Notes: generated by a model from the letters alone, not told the origin. Counted from the stretch's first letter, positions 1-10,512 are shown. The stretch is 64,000 nucleotides of DNA from Plazaster borealis (GCA_021014325.1 CM037457.1:6306721-6370720); one strand, 5' to 3'. A program made the numbers and translations.

Positions 1-1208
1 GGCAGTTGTCTTGCAAAGGTGATGAAAGAGTTTAGACAAATTCTCAGGCAAAAATAACCAAGGAACTTCGGGTTAAAAAAAAAAAAAAATAATAATAATA
101 ATAAAATTATTTGGTTGCTTTTTTACTTAAATAGCAAAATAGTAAATTTAAGTTTTAAAAAAGGAGGCAGTGGCCAAAAAGGAGGCGGGCGGGGACGAGA
201 AAGTCAAAATTTTTGTTACTTGGCCTAATTAGAAAAAAATCAAAATTTAACACTGCCATGTACTTTTTTTATGAAATTGAAATTAAACAACTGGTACATT
301 TATGCGTGACTGTTTTGGTGATGATTAACATTTCTAAGTCATTGTGTTTTGAATCAACCACCATGGTCTTTGACAAAAATGCATTTATCCACTATACAGT
401 ACCTGTGCGTACACGTGTATGGTGTTCTATGTATTCAATTGCAGACCTTCATTAAAAAAATACAAGGGAATGTTTTAATCGCTCTCCTGGGATTAATAAA
501 GGAGCTTAATTTGAGCTCCTTTGATCACTCTTGTCTTCATACTCGGATTGTCAAGGCTTTTTGACTGTACAACAGCATATAAAACTGTTGAGGGCAGACA
601 GAAGTAGAAACATTTGTGTTGAATAAGTTCAATACAAATATAATACAAATATTGAAGAACTACATGTACATTGTAATGTACAGTACATGTGAAAATAAGG
701 AGGAATTTCTTTAGCGAAAGACCCAGCCAATGAATGTCTTGGCTGTGTCTTGTCTCCAGAAAAATAAACACAAAAGAATACCAGAGAGTAAAACATTTAT
801 TAATGTGTACTAAACATAATTTTAGACATACCACTGACATCTTAACCCTGACAGACTAGGCAGTTTGTCTGGAGTGAGACCCAAATCATTATATTTCCTC
901 TTCTTTATATTTCTTCTATGCCACTTCACACCAAGTTGTTTAGACTTCGATAAAATTGGAATGTCGGACAGGTAGTGGTATGCAATGGTTTGTGCCTGCC
1001 GGCCCAAATCCTTCTAAATCATTCACTTGGGCAATTGGATTAGGAGGAATTGGGACCATAAAGGTGTTAATTTAAATTAATAAATACCTTTGGTTTATGC
1101 ACTCTGATTAGTCGAAGACTGGTCACATTTTCTTTGAGTGTATTGAAAAAATACCGGCGAAAGAAAAATCACAAATTCTGATGATTTTTTGCATTTTTAA
1201 AATTTTTC
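1..1208. other. probable STIM intron, no gene recognised
   Basis: Contains a poly-A/ATT microsatellite (77-107) and AT-rich sequence. An open frame on the minus strand (1007-822) has a basic stretch, but I could not match it to a family or place splice sites. Confidence 0.5.
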
Positions 1209-1384
1209 TTTAAAGGTAATGGTGTGAGGAGCCCATCTTCACTGCATTGTAATGAACTTGGTTCAAGGTGGCTGGCCGTTGTTAATGGAGCTCGCCTTCG
1301 GCTTGGTCCATTAACAGCAACCAGCCACCAACCCGGTCATTACCACGCACTTAAAACCGGCTCCTCACACTCATTGTCTAAATA
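1209..1384. mobile_element. foldback miniature element
   Basis: The ends are inverted (GTGTGAGGAGCC and GGCTCCTCACAC) and an inner palindrome pairs GGTGGCTGGCCGTTGTTAA with its near complement around 1322. No ORF is present. It looks like a non-autonomous DNA transposon. Confidence 0.65.
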
Positions 1385-3140
1385 AAGTTTTCCCAGACAA
1401 ATTATTTTAACTGGTGGATTTTTCGCATGCATTTAAAACCCAGAGTTCCATCAAACTTCAAAGGCCAATCTAGTTTTCAGATGGTATTTAATGCTGCATT
1501 ACACTAAAATGTTGTCTCTTGTAGTTCTCCTGAAATTTATAAAGAAAACATTTCCACATTGTTTTTCTCGCTTTGCGAACAAAATCTGGATAGTTTATGG
1601 TAGATCTTCTAAATGAATGAGTTTCCATTATAAAGTAGATGTTGTAAGCTGTTTTACATGTGGCTGTTGATTTCAAAAAATCTAATTTTTGCAATAAACT
1701 TTGGAATTTGTGTACTTTTACATATTTCAATGTGTTATTTATGAATTTATTCAAATCTTATCTTTTTCAATCCGTTCGTTTTCTTTAAATACAGTCACAT
1801 GATATTTTCTAATCAAATCTCTTAAAAATTTCTTTTGAAAAAGCTTGATACATTCATCTGCAAAAGTAAAACACTGTACCAGCATGAACAATAATCTATG
1901 TACGTGTACATAATTACACAAAACCTTGCATACAATGTGCCTGGGTATCAAGTTAACACTTCAAAAGCATAAAAAGATAATTAAGTGTTTGCATTGTCAT
2001 GATAAGTGGTATTAAAAACGCTATACATGTACATGATGTGTGTATTGTATAAGTGATACATAAAATGAACTGAATTGAAACAAATATATGACACAGTAGG
2101 CTACATGTGTAATGTAATACAACTCCATTAGTCCATCATTGGAATAGGGAAATAACTACAAATAGCAGTAAAAGGTAAAAATAGAGGAGAAAACATGTTC
2201 AGTATACAGTGTGCTGTGCATGTACCGGTAGATTTAATATTGGATTTGACTGCTTTGTACAGTACATGTACTGTACATCTTCCAAATCACTTTATTGATT
2301 ACAGACTGCCAATCAACCTTGACCATCAATCAGTAGTGAGTTGTACACACGTGTACATTGAAACCATCAAGGGCTTCCTTGGGTATCAGTACAAGTTACA
2401 CACACACAAAAAACAAAAACATTCGAAAGCAGAAAATGATCAACTGACAACATAAATCCCATGATAAAACTTAATGTTAAGTACAAATGTGTATAAACAA
2501 TGCCATTAAACCAGGCCTTCCATGCCCCACTTACAACAGTGTTTCAACTAAGTAAAAAGAAGAAAAACAATAAGCGATTATATAGGAATTTTGTGCCACG
2601 TACACGTATTTTGTAGTTCAATCTGATTGGACCTTTTTTTTCTCATAAAGGACCATATATGCATCAGAGCTGTATTTCATTAAGCTTTATTATTCAAAGT
2701 ACCAAATTTATTTCCTCTACTCTTTAAGATAGTGTGGCACCAGACACAATAATGGGAAATACTTGGTATTCTGGCCCTAATTCTGGACAGCTGCTGCTGA
2801 ACAAAGATATTGAATTGAAAAACACAAGACTGTGGGACCCACTGATCCCGTCTTGAGTTTATTGGCCCGATGCTAAAATCACTGGCCTCAGGCCGGCGGT
2901 CCAGTGTAAATTTTGAGCCCTGACCATGCTCAACTTTTTGACAATCAACCCCTCAACATGGAAAAATTGTCATTTAATGATAAAAAAGGTTCATTTTGTG
3001 TCATTTATGAGCTTTTTCATTGACCTCTATGTATCAAGAATTCACAGTTTTGATGTGTAGATTGAATCATCACCCATTTGTGCAAGCGCAGCGTTCTTGT
3101 CAGTTTGAAGACTACATAAACTTTGTTTCAATCGTCAATT
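1385..3140. other. probable STIM intron, no gene recognised
   Basis: AT-rich, with repeated ACATGTAC/GTACATGT words at 2020-2350. A small GC-rich hairpin (CACTGGCC...CCAGTG) lies around 2880-2905. I searched for the next STIM exon (hidden EF-hand and SAM start) and did not find it. Confidence 0.45.
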
Positions 3141-3301
3141 CAGGCCTGGAATAACACAAAGGCCACAGGGGCCATGCCCTCCGTTGCCCTGATCTTGGCC
3201 TTGGTGCCCCTCTAAAAGTCTCTCAGTAGACTTTGTTAACCTTAGTGCCCTTTGCAAAATGGAAATGGCCTTGCCCTCTAAAGGATGAAATTCCAGGCCT
3301 G
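3141..3301. mobile_element. short DNA element with CAGGCCTGGAAT inverted ends
   Basis: Starts CAGGCCTGGAAT, ends ATTCCAGGCCTG and is flanked on both sides by CAATT, a 5-bp target duplication. The inside is rich in GGCC/CCCT words. This fits a non-autonomous hAT-like element of the 5-bp-duplication kind; no transposase is present. Confidence 0.65.
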
Positions 3302-3395
3302 CAATTTGAATGTTTAGCACCTCGCTCAGTTCATTAGCCGAGGGGGAAACACTCAGACATCATACATAAAATTGAGTATTGATCCAATATAGTAC

Positions 3396-3529
3396 CTCAT
3401 CGCTCTCTGAGAGATCCACATTGCCATTGTGGTCATCATCTATCTGTCTGTGAATGGACTTGATGGCCTCTATGCCTTGCATATCTTTCTCAGTGTCTCG
3501 TTGACATACTGTATCACCTGGGGGACACT
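3396..3529 (-). CDS. STIM: STIM coding exon 2 (cysteine pair and canonical EF-hand)
   Basis: Begins after the acceptor TTTTACACAG with the last two bases of the Glu49 codon and ends GATGAG before GTACTA. It contains the CPPGDTVC segment, an amphipathic helix (IEAIKSIHRQI) and the EF loop ending SESDE. It is 134 bp and leaves phase 0. Confidence 0.9.
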
Positions 3530-4883
3530 CTGTGTAAAAGGAAAGCATGAGAAGTGTATGATATTTTATCTTCAATAAGGGCGATTCACAATGCATTGTG
3601 TCCTCTACAGTATCCGGAGAGGCCATTTTCCCCAAACGCAGTCAACTAAAAAAACACACACTCATAACTCAGCATCACACAGGCAATTTGGGACCTTTAT
3701 TAAAGGGGCTGTGTCATCATGATCAAAGCAGGCCTGTGGCTGTACAGTATGGAGAGCGCATGCGCACGTGCAGTAACTGGATGAGAGTTCATAATTCCTT
3801 GTACAGCCACAGGCCTGCTTTGAGCATGACGACACAGCCCCTTTAAATGGGCGACAAGAATGTGAAAATCATTCACCAGTTCACAAAAAATACCATCTTA
3901 TGCTGTAAACACAGAAAAATACATTGTACAACCTTGCTGCTTTGCAAACCAATTTGATGGATATGGGAAGATTCTTGAGTCTACGGCAAGTTTTATACTG
4001 CACGCACAGTTACACTTCCTTCCAAACAAGTGATTCATGATACTTGATTTAGTTCAAGGTGGTGAGAAGCCCAATTCATACTTCATGCCAATGTAACTTG
4101 CAAAACGAAATTTGATGTCACAAAATCATATTCCCAGCCAATGTTTCGCAAGAGCTGAGCACATTTGAACTTGAACAAATTGTTCACTGTGAATTTGTTA
4201 TGACCACGTCAAATTTGCTTTGGTTTCGCATTCGTTCGCATGAAGTATGTGGTAATGAATCTATGAACCGACCTTTTCTTATTACACCTTTGCGTTACCC
4301 AAAACTTGAATTCTATATATAGGATAGGAAAGGCTGGAATTTATAAGATTAAGCTTTGTGTTGGTAAAATTAAACTAAATCTCTGTTCATAAATTTCGGA
4401 GCTGCTTAAGCACAAAAAGTAGCTAAGCACAACATTAATATTATGCTTACCACTACCAAATTCTACCAGCCAAAGCACCACATCACATGTGCACCACATC
4501 ACATGTGTAACATTTGTGACTGGTGTTGGTGGTGGTATCCAATTCCAAGCAGAAACTTGTTATTTTTATGCATATTGTCTGCTTAAAGCAGCTTTATGAA
4601 CAAGGCCCAGCGCAGAAGTAAACTAAACAACTTGTCCGAGACATGTAATCCACGTTGTGTCACAAGTTATTGAACCATGCATGAACACAAAAAGGTTACA
4701 GTATATCGAGAAGTGTCGAAATATACTTAGGTGCCTACCTGTTAATTTCACACGGGAACGTATTCCTTGATTTTGTTCCGAAGAAGTTGACTTTTGTTGG
4801 CCGTTCGATATCACACACAACAACAGCAGACACATCCATACGCCAAGGGGAGTTGGGTTCGCAAACACAGTTACTGCCATCAT
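3396..4883 (-). CDS. STIM: STIM (stromal interaction molecule), 5' part: coding exons 1-2
   Basis: STIM proteins sit in the ER membrane, sense luminal calcium with an EF-hand and open Orai channels at the plasma membrane (known for the family). Two exons join in phase: 4883-4739 (48 codons plus 1 base) and 3529-3396, giving 93 residues. Residues 1 to about 30 are a signal peptide (MMAVTVFANP start, hydrophobic run WMCLLLLCVIS). Residues 68-93 match the STIM canonical EF-hand, with a 12-residue loop D79-E90 carrying D79, D81, N83, N85, D87 and E90. C50 and C57 keep the seven-residue spacing of the human C49/C56 redox pair. Donor sites are GTAGGC and GTACTA and the acceptor is TTTTACACAG. The hidden EF-hand, SAM domain, membrane segment and cytosolic coiled coils are not found between 1 and 3395, so they presumably lie left of the window. 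The gene is divergent from SRA1. Confidence 0.9.
3700..3846. mobile_element. 147-bp TTAA foldback element
   Basis: Near-perfect inverted ends about 45 bp long, starting TTAAAGGGGCTGTGTC and ending in its complement, with TTAA at both borders. It lies in STIM intron 1. Confidence 0.75.
4386..4608. mobile_element. family D element (GGGCCCAATTTCATAG-type ends), diverged
   Basis: Inverted ends AGCTGCTTAAGCACAAAA and GCTTAAAGCAGC; the outer part resembles the other family D copies in this window. A TGGT/ACCA-rich centre is present. It lies in STIM intron 1, close to exon 1. Confidence 0.6.
4739..4883 (-). CDS. STIM: STIM coding exon 1 (signal peptide)
   Basis: Encodes residues 1-48 plus one base of codon 49. 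The start is the first of two adjacent ATGs (4883-4881 and 4880-4878). It is chosen because the hydrophobic signal peptide follows directly and the upstream reading frame is closed by a different frame's stop. The exon ends AACAG at 4739 before the donor GTAGGC. Confidence 0.87.
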
Positions 4884-4945
4884 TACGGCTGCTTATCGTT
4901 GCACAAAATGTTCCTTAAATTGTGCGAACATTTCCTCAATTTCAT
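4878..4945 (-). promoter_or_regulatory. possible upstream ORF abutting the STIM start (TAATG overlap)
   Basis: A 20-codon ATG-started frame (ATG at 4945-4943, reading MKLRKCSHNL and onward) ends in TAA at 4885-4883. Its last base is the A of the STIM ATG (TAATG). If the transcript starts upstream of 4945, this layout would favour termination and re-initiation. The transcription start is unknown, so this is inference from layout only. Confidence 0.35.
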
Positions 4946-5654
4946 GTGAATTCTCAGGAATATCGACGTGGTTAAAACGGAACGACTTGAGACGACACAC
5001 CAACCATCTACATGACAAACCTTTCTATATTTAGAAGGCACACGTTTAACCGGTAAACCGCCACCACCCGTTTGTGCGCGGCCATCACTTTGCAAAATAC
5101 TTTTTAGAGCCCAAAATATTTAAGGGTTTCAACTCAATGTTGGGCGCAAAATACCGCAAAGATGTGCGCAATGTATTTGCTGTTTAATTTACCGTAAGAA
5201 CACCCCCAAAAGTAACCATAAGAGTATCAACTTATACCAACAGTTAACCCTTTTGAGCTTTAAATTACATTAAAAAATCAAAATATTACTTTACTAATTC
5301 CTTTTGTATTAAACTAAATTTTATTAACGCTTTTGGTTTTAATTAATTATCATTTTAATAGTTCTTGACAAAGGGAGTAACAATGGTCTATTAAACTCAT
5401 ATCCACATTGCACCGTCTGGAAATTCGGCAAAAGTTGATTGGCCACATGTTGTGGAAGTCAAAATTACCATGCACAAATCCACAAAATAAGCGTTCTTAT
5501 GTAATGACAGGAAGTGTTTCGTCATGTTGAAGTAAGATAATGATACGTATCGCTGTATTTATTAAAACCATGGAGGAAATGAAAATAAACAAAGTTTATT
5601 TTTAATTTTTGTGTGGTGAATATAAAAACTGAAAGAGGATAGAACTAATTCAAG
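4884..5654. promoter_or_regulatory. divergent STIM/SRA1 intergenic region (candidate bidirectional promoter)
   Basis: The 771 bp between the STIM start codon (minus) and the SRA1 start codon (plus) must hold both 5' UTRs and promoters. I see no TATA box in a convincing place. The part nearest STIM (about 5050-5095) has a few CpGs, while the middle is very AT-rich. It contains no other gene. Confidence 0.55.
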
Positions 5655-5661
5655 ATGGCGG
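5652..5661 (+). promoter_or_regulatory. YY1-like motif overlapping the SRA1 start codon
   Basis: AAGATGGCGG is the classical YY1 binding sequence and contains the ATG itself. Such sites near the start codon are common in animal housekeeping genes, where they act just downstream of the transcription start. The match is exact over ten bases; use in this organism is inferred. Confidence 0.4.
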
Positions 5662-5673
5662 AGACTAGACCGG
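5655..5673 (+). CDS. SRA1: SRA1 exon 1
   Basis: Encodes MAETRP plus the first base of Gly7 and is followed by the consensus donor GTGAGT. It is only 19 coding bases long. The assignment rests on phase, the strong donor and the in-frame continuation into the conserved RGWNDPP exon. Confidence 0.85.
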
Positions 5674-8600
5674 GTGAGTATCCAGACACTGACAGTACTG
5701 ACGTAACAGACATGTCAGTGACACTGACAGTGACAGTGACATTATATTCATTGTTTTAAGTCGTTCCGAGTAGATCATTTCTTTCCATCCTCTCATAAAC
5801 ACACCGTACAACCAAACTCAAATTGAGGGGGTGGTCAAGTTCGAGTGAAAAAAAACCAAAAACGTTGAGGTGTCTGTTTATCGTGTTTATGTATGTCAAA
5901 AATCACATATCTACTGATGACACTGACACTAGCTGTGCACTGAGGCACTAACCCTACCAGGGCTATATGGGGCACTGTGTGTGTGTGACCTTGACTGAGT
6001 CAATGAGTGACTGTGACTGTCAGTGTCATGCCTGCCGTGTTAACATGTATTGTAAGGTGATTGGGTTTTTCCCTTTTCCTGCCAGCTAGATACGTTTTTC
6101 TTTTATATAAAAAAAAAGGATATATTTTCGGCTAAAATCTTAAATGATGTCCTTAAATGGACCTCAAGTGACTTCTGTTGTGCTTTAATTATAAGAGAAC
6201 AGGTAAAAAGTGTGCAGACTAAAGACCGGTTCATAGTTGCTGCGACTGCTTGCACGCACCCGACAATGCAATTTCTGATTTAACATTCTTACTTCATTAA
6301 AAGAAAAAATAGATACGCATTAAATTTGCGTTCGCATGCGGAAACGCACTCGTCAACTTGTGTTCATACATTCGTGCAGTGCAAGGATCTTTTCATAAAT
6401 AGATTGATTTATCCTTGCATTCCTTCCAATCTTTACCGCAGATTTTCCCAATTTCCTTCCATGAAGTCACTGCCCTATGTACATTGTGATATTCTTTCAA
6501 ACTTGTGTTATACAGATTTGGAAATAGGCGCACGGTTCTCATCTTCGCTAATCAGGTTCTTGCCATCATTCACTGACACTGCGTATACGAATCCGACAAA
6601 TGTTAAAATATTTCAATTTGTCCAACTAATAAGCATCTGACTAGTGTGTACCACCAAGTTTTATTAATTTTTTATTCGGACACAGAAGCGCAATATGACT
6701 ATGCACTGTGCTCCCATTTACACACTGCGCACTGTGATAAATGGGTCCGCGCGCTGTGTACGCAGTGAAAACACGGCCAGTATGAACCGGCCTTAACGGC
6801 ACACCATAGACTTGTGCACAGAATGCTGCGTTGTCATCCAATCCCATGATGTATTGAGAAGGTGTACAATGTATTATGATGACAATAAGATTAATACCAA
6901 CTAGAGAGTTAAATCTTTAATCCAAAATAAAGTACTTTACAATAAAAGTCATTATTTCCTCTGTCTATCATTAAAGGAAACCCTGATCGTGGGTGGAATG
7001 ATCCGCCGATGTTTCTCTACAACTCGGACGGCAAGGTACAGTCTTCATCTAGAAAGAATCCTCTCACACAAAGGGTTGGAGTACATCAGAGTTATACAAG
7101 TAAAACACCTACTGCAGGTATTACAAAAAAACATCTGAGTTTTAGAAATAATCCTTTGAAGGAAGATGGGATAATTCAAAGGACTGTTTTACTTACACAA
7201 AATAACAGTCACTTTTTTGTGTGTATACATGTACAAGAACAAATTAACTTGAGATGAATTAGGGGTTTGTTTTTGGAAACTGTTGACTTTTTAAAGGTTC
7301 ACTTTGTGATGGTAGAGCCATTGCCCACAGTGAGAGTGGTAATCTGGAGAAGCCACCCAGCTGTGCTCAAATGCAAGGGAACTTTGTCCACTGTTGGGAG
7401 AGATAGGGTTCTCAACCTTGTTCAATTTCTGCTGTGGCAATCTGTGGCACTGATCGACCATACACAAATAAAATGACAGGAAAGTTTGGCATGGGGCCAT
7501 TATGTACAAAGCATGGGATATTTTGAGGTGTTTTGGAGTGTGCACCTTCAGGAGGATTAAACTACCCTAGATTGGTATTAAATGTGTCCATCGAGGCTGA
7601 CACTGGTCTCAGCAGTCCGTCTCTCTCTAACACTATGCTTGACAGGGACAGATGGGCACTTATCAAGTCATCACGATAGCGAATGAACAAATGAATGAAG
7701 CTTTTATAATCATATAAACATTTCACATCAAATCTTTAAAATATTTTCCTTTTTGAGAACTCTCCATTTATAAACCTTTACTCTCTCCACTTACCATAAC
7801 AGGGACAGGAATCCATCCAGGCCTTCTTCAGACCAATCCCCCAACAGGTCCCTCGGGTCCTCCACTTCTACCGTTCACTTCACCACAGACTGTGAACAGT
7901 GCTTCCTCCACTGCAAAGTCAAATGAAGTCAAAGTTGAAGAGGATCAATCCCTAGAACTGTCAGATGGTGACTGTGATACTTCTGTGGCTGAACTAAGAA
8001 GTGTGCTTCAACTTTGTGTCGAAAAATTAAAGGTAAACTTTATTTTCATTTTTAAAGGCACTGAACACATTTGGAAATTGTCTGAACACATTTGGAAATT
8101 GTCAAAGACCAGTGTTCTCACCTGGTGTATCCCAACATATGCATAAAATAACAAGCCTGTGAAAATTTGGGCTCGATTGGTCATCGAAGTTGCAAGAAAA
8201 TGATGAAAGAAAAAACACTCTTGTTGTACAAATTTGTGTGCTTTCAGATAGGAATAAAAACTTCTTGCAAGAAGTTTTTATTATTTTAGTGAGAAATTAC
8301 CTCTTTCTCAAAACCTACGTTACTTCATAGGGAGTCGTTTCCTGCAATGTTTTATACTATCAACAGCTCTCAGTTGCTTGTTACCAAGTAAGTTTTTATG
8401 CTAATATTTGTTTTGAGTCATTACCAAACGTGTATGATACCTTTAATGTAGGTATTCATTTCATTATATTTTAACAAGAATGAGTTTTTAAACCACCATT
8501 TTGTTTTCTTTTGAAATTTAGATCATTGGTTTGAAACAAGTTCATAGAACTGTTTTGCAGTAATTTACTTTTCTCTGAGTTTTTCCTGTTTACTTTTGAT

Positions 8601-10512
8601 TTTTTTTCAAACAGGCTCGCGTGGCAGATGATATTAAGAGAAAGATAGACGTATTAGAGTCGGCTTGGAAAACTGGCAAACTCTCAGAGGCTGTACAGCA
8701 ACGTATGGCAAGATTATCAACAGGTTAGGTTTAATGACAAAATGAAGATCGATATATAAAACACACGTTGTCTTTCAGACAAGTTCATTTTGCAACCAGC
8801 CTTGGAAATTAACATATTGCACATGCCCACGGACAAAGAGTGAAATATTTTAAAACAAAAACCTATTTTTCCCTTTAAAAGAAAACACATGTGAAATTTT
8901 AATGTATTATTTTCACCTTCAAATAGTTAATGCTTCTTTGTAGAAACAACCAGTTGCTCACGTTACGCAGTTAAAGAGGGTAATGATTGTCTTTTCCGTA
9001 AAAAGTATTGCACAGTAACGCACGGGGGGCAAGAAGGATTAGACAGATATATTACATAATGAAGAATGTAGAAAAGGGGTTTAAAAGCTTTTGAAAAGCA
9101 AGTTCTAAATTAAAGTTAAAATTCCTGCTAAATTTTGTGTATATAATGTTGAATCAAAACTTACTGTCATTCTCATTCCAGTGAAAGTTGAATGTTGTAC
9201 CTTAATGTTTACTGACTGTTTAATGTTCTTCTTCACAGCTCTATCTCAGAGAGATTACAGCAAAGCTCATGACGTCCACCTATCATTGATGGTTGACTTT
9301 GTATCAGAGGTGATGCTTCAAAACTTTCTCAACCTTCTCCATTTTCAAAAGTGCTTGATGATGATTTTGCTCAGTTGGAAAGGATAACTAGTATGCCTGT
9401 CCAGTAAATGAATGGCGTTTATTATTTAGTGAAATGCAGTAGCTGAACTGCATGAGAGTCATTGCTGACAAAACGGTCTGAAACTATGATTCAAGTTCTA
9501 GGAGATGTGTTGAAATTAAGACATTTCCACCATTTGGTAACCCCTGGAGTTATAGATTGCAAGAAGCTTCAGGGAACAGTTTCCTCAGTGCTAGAGAAGT
9601 AGATCAAAGAGCAGGATTTCTTTGTATCGGAAGAAAATAGCAGCCACTTTTTCCACCAGGCAGACATTCAAAGGTCTGATTTCAGATAAAAGTCTGAAAT
9701 TTCTCATCCCAGTGAAATGGTGTGAAATTATTTATTTATTTATTTATTTAGTCTGGTTGTGAAGCCAAGGATTCTCAGAAAAGAGAACTTAGTCGCTATA
9801 TTAGCCAATTTTCCTTTCAGAGAAGACAAGGAATGAAGGTTCAGTTTTAGATGTGGGAAGGAAACCCCAGAAGAAGGAAATCAAGTTTGGACTGAAAACC
9901 CAATCCACATAGTACCCCCAGCAGGATTCGAACTGGGGTCCTAGAGGTGGAATGCAAGAAAAGAAACCACTACGCCAACCCGACCGCCCTAATTATTGTT
10001 ATACATGAAGAGAAGCTGCTGAAAGAAGTATGTGTTCAATGAAGTGTGTCTACAACAATGTTCAAGTAAACTTAATTACCATAAGATTGATGAGTGAAAC
10101 TGTCTTCTTCCTTTACTAGGTGAGTCAATGGATGGTGGGGATTAAACGGCTCATCATGGAGGCGCGCTCCATCCTTCCTCGGGTTTCAACACCTCCTCCT
10201 GGGACAACTGGACAGGAAGATGGGACCGACGGTGAGGAGACTGCCAAGGACGAACTGAATCAAGGACAGTCTGTCGATGAACTGGTGCCTCAGTGCTCAT
10301 TGCTGAAGGTGAATGATGGAGAATGTAGACCGAGTGATGAAGAGACTGTTAAATGTGAAGGGGACGACAAACAGATGCCTGATGAAGATGAGTTAGATAA
10401 AGCTAAGATTACCGTCTCTCAACCTTCTGTCTCAAAGATGAGCAATGAGAATGAGACTGATGAGACAGCCAGTGAGACAGACAGTCACCAAGACGATGCA
10501 AACAACTCTTGA
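5655..10512 (+). CDS. SRA1: SRA1, steroid receptor RNA activator protein (complete, six exons, 320 aa)
   Basis: SRA1 encodes SRAP, a small nuclear and cytoplasmic co-regulator. Its RNA is also known in mammals as a non-coding steroid-receptor coactivator. Exons 5655-5673, 6977-7117, 7803-8032, 8615-8723, 9239-9309 and 10120-10512 join with matching phases (1,1,0,1,0) into 320 residues. The family N-terminal motif is GNPDRGWNDPP (residues 7-17). A proline-rich middle follows, then the C-terminal helical domain: VADDIKRKIDVLESAW, GKLSEAVQQRMARL, AHDVHLSLMVDFVSE and VSQWMVGIKRLI (about 113-205). After the conserved domain comes an acidic Ser/Glu/Asp-rich tail of about 100 residues. Human SRAP is about 236 residues, so this protein is longer mainly at the C-terminus. 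It lies downstream of a promoter shared with STIM. No clear polyadenylation signal was found close to the stop. Confidence 0.95.
5683..5750 (+). repeat. TGACAG-type simple repeat
   Basis: Imperfect tandem ACTGACAG/TGACAG words just after SRA1 exon 1. A looser TGACTGTGAC cluster recurs at 5985-6032. Confidence 0.6.
6221..6794. mobile_element. DNA element with CCGGTTCATA inverted ends
   Basis: The left end AAAGACCGGTTCATAG and right end TATGAACCGGCCTT are inverted. The inner ends are GC-rich (GCGCGC) and the middle AT-rich. It occupies much of SRA1 intron 1, and the short frame inside is not a transposase. Confidence 0.6.
6977..7117 (+). CDS. SRA1: SRA1 exon 2 (RGWNDPP motif)
   Basis: The acceptor is CATTAAAG, a weak pyrimidine tract. 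The exon runs through NPDRGWNDPPMFLYNSDGK and a basic stretch (SSRKNPLTQRVG) that parallels the human protein. It ends ACTGCAG before GTATTA, phase 1. Confidence 0.92.
7803..8032 (+). CDS. SRA1: SRA1 exon 3 (proline-rich linker, start of helical domain)
   Basis: Opens after CCATAACAG and encodes a Gly/Pro/Thr-rich linker (residues 55-80). An acidic stretch follows, then the first helix AELRSVLQLCVEKLK. It ends AAATTAAAG before GTAAAC, phase 0. Confidence 0.93.
8052..8456 (+). mobile_element. TTAA element family A, copy 1 (SRA1 intron 3)
   Basis: Begins TTAAAGGCACTGAACAC and ends GTGTATGATACCTTTAA, so the tips are inverted and bordered by TTAA. A core palindrome AACTTCTTGCAAGAAGTT is diagnostic. 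A 21-bp piece near the left end is duplicated. It starts 19 bp after the exon 3 donor. Confidence 0.8.
8615..8723 (+). CDS. SRA1: SRA1 exon 4 (helical domain)
   Basis: Lies between TTTTTTTTCAAACAG and GTTAGG. It encodes ARVADDIKRKIDVLESAW and the GKLS turn typical of SRAP. Confidence 0.94.
9239..9309 (+). CDS. SRA1: SRA1 exon 5 (helical domain)
   Basis: The acceptor is TTCTTCTTCACAG and the donor is GTGATG, which is weak at +4 to +6. It encodes SQRDYSKAHDVHLSLMVDFV, highly similar to the human segment ending LMVDHVTE. Confidence 0.94.
9730..9989 (-). mobile_element. tRNA-derived SINE (SRA1 intron 5)
   Basis: Read on the minus strand, a tRNA-like head (GGCGTAGTGG A box, GTTCGAATCC B box) is followed by a 180-bp body. 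It ends in (AAAT)n, seen as TTTA repeats at 9730-9751. Confidence 0.75.
10120..10512 (+). CDS. SRA1: SRA1 exon 6 (last helix, acidic tail, stop)
   Basis: Follows CTTTACTAG and starts GTGAGT, coding Val-Ser of the conserved VSQWMVG. It then carries the proline/serine segment and an acidic low-complexity tail to TGA at 10510-10512. The first six exon bases are a perfect donor consensus, which is unusual. Confidence 0.95.
   Translation: MSQWMVGIKRLIMEARSILPRVSTPPPGTTGQEDGTDGEETAKDELNQGQSVDELVPQCSLLKVNDGECRPSDEETVKCEGDDKQMPDEDELDKAKITVSQPSVSKMSNENETDETASETDSHQDDANNS

Noticed and set aside
822..1007. Minus-strand open frame with a basic stretch (KQLGVKWHRRNIKKRKYND) as a possible exon
   Set aside because: No family match, no convincing splice sites, and it does not continue the STIM reading frame or resemble the STIM SAM or EF region.
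4883..5095. 70-residue frame upstream of STIM as a protein gene
   Set aside because: It lacks an ATG at its left limit (starts TTG) and shows no conserved feature. Only the last 20 codons start with ATG; they are kept as a possible regulatory upstream ORF.
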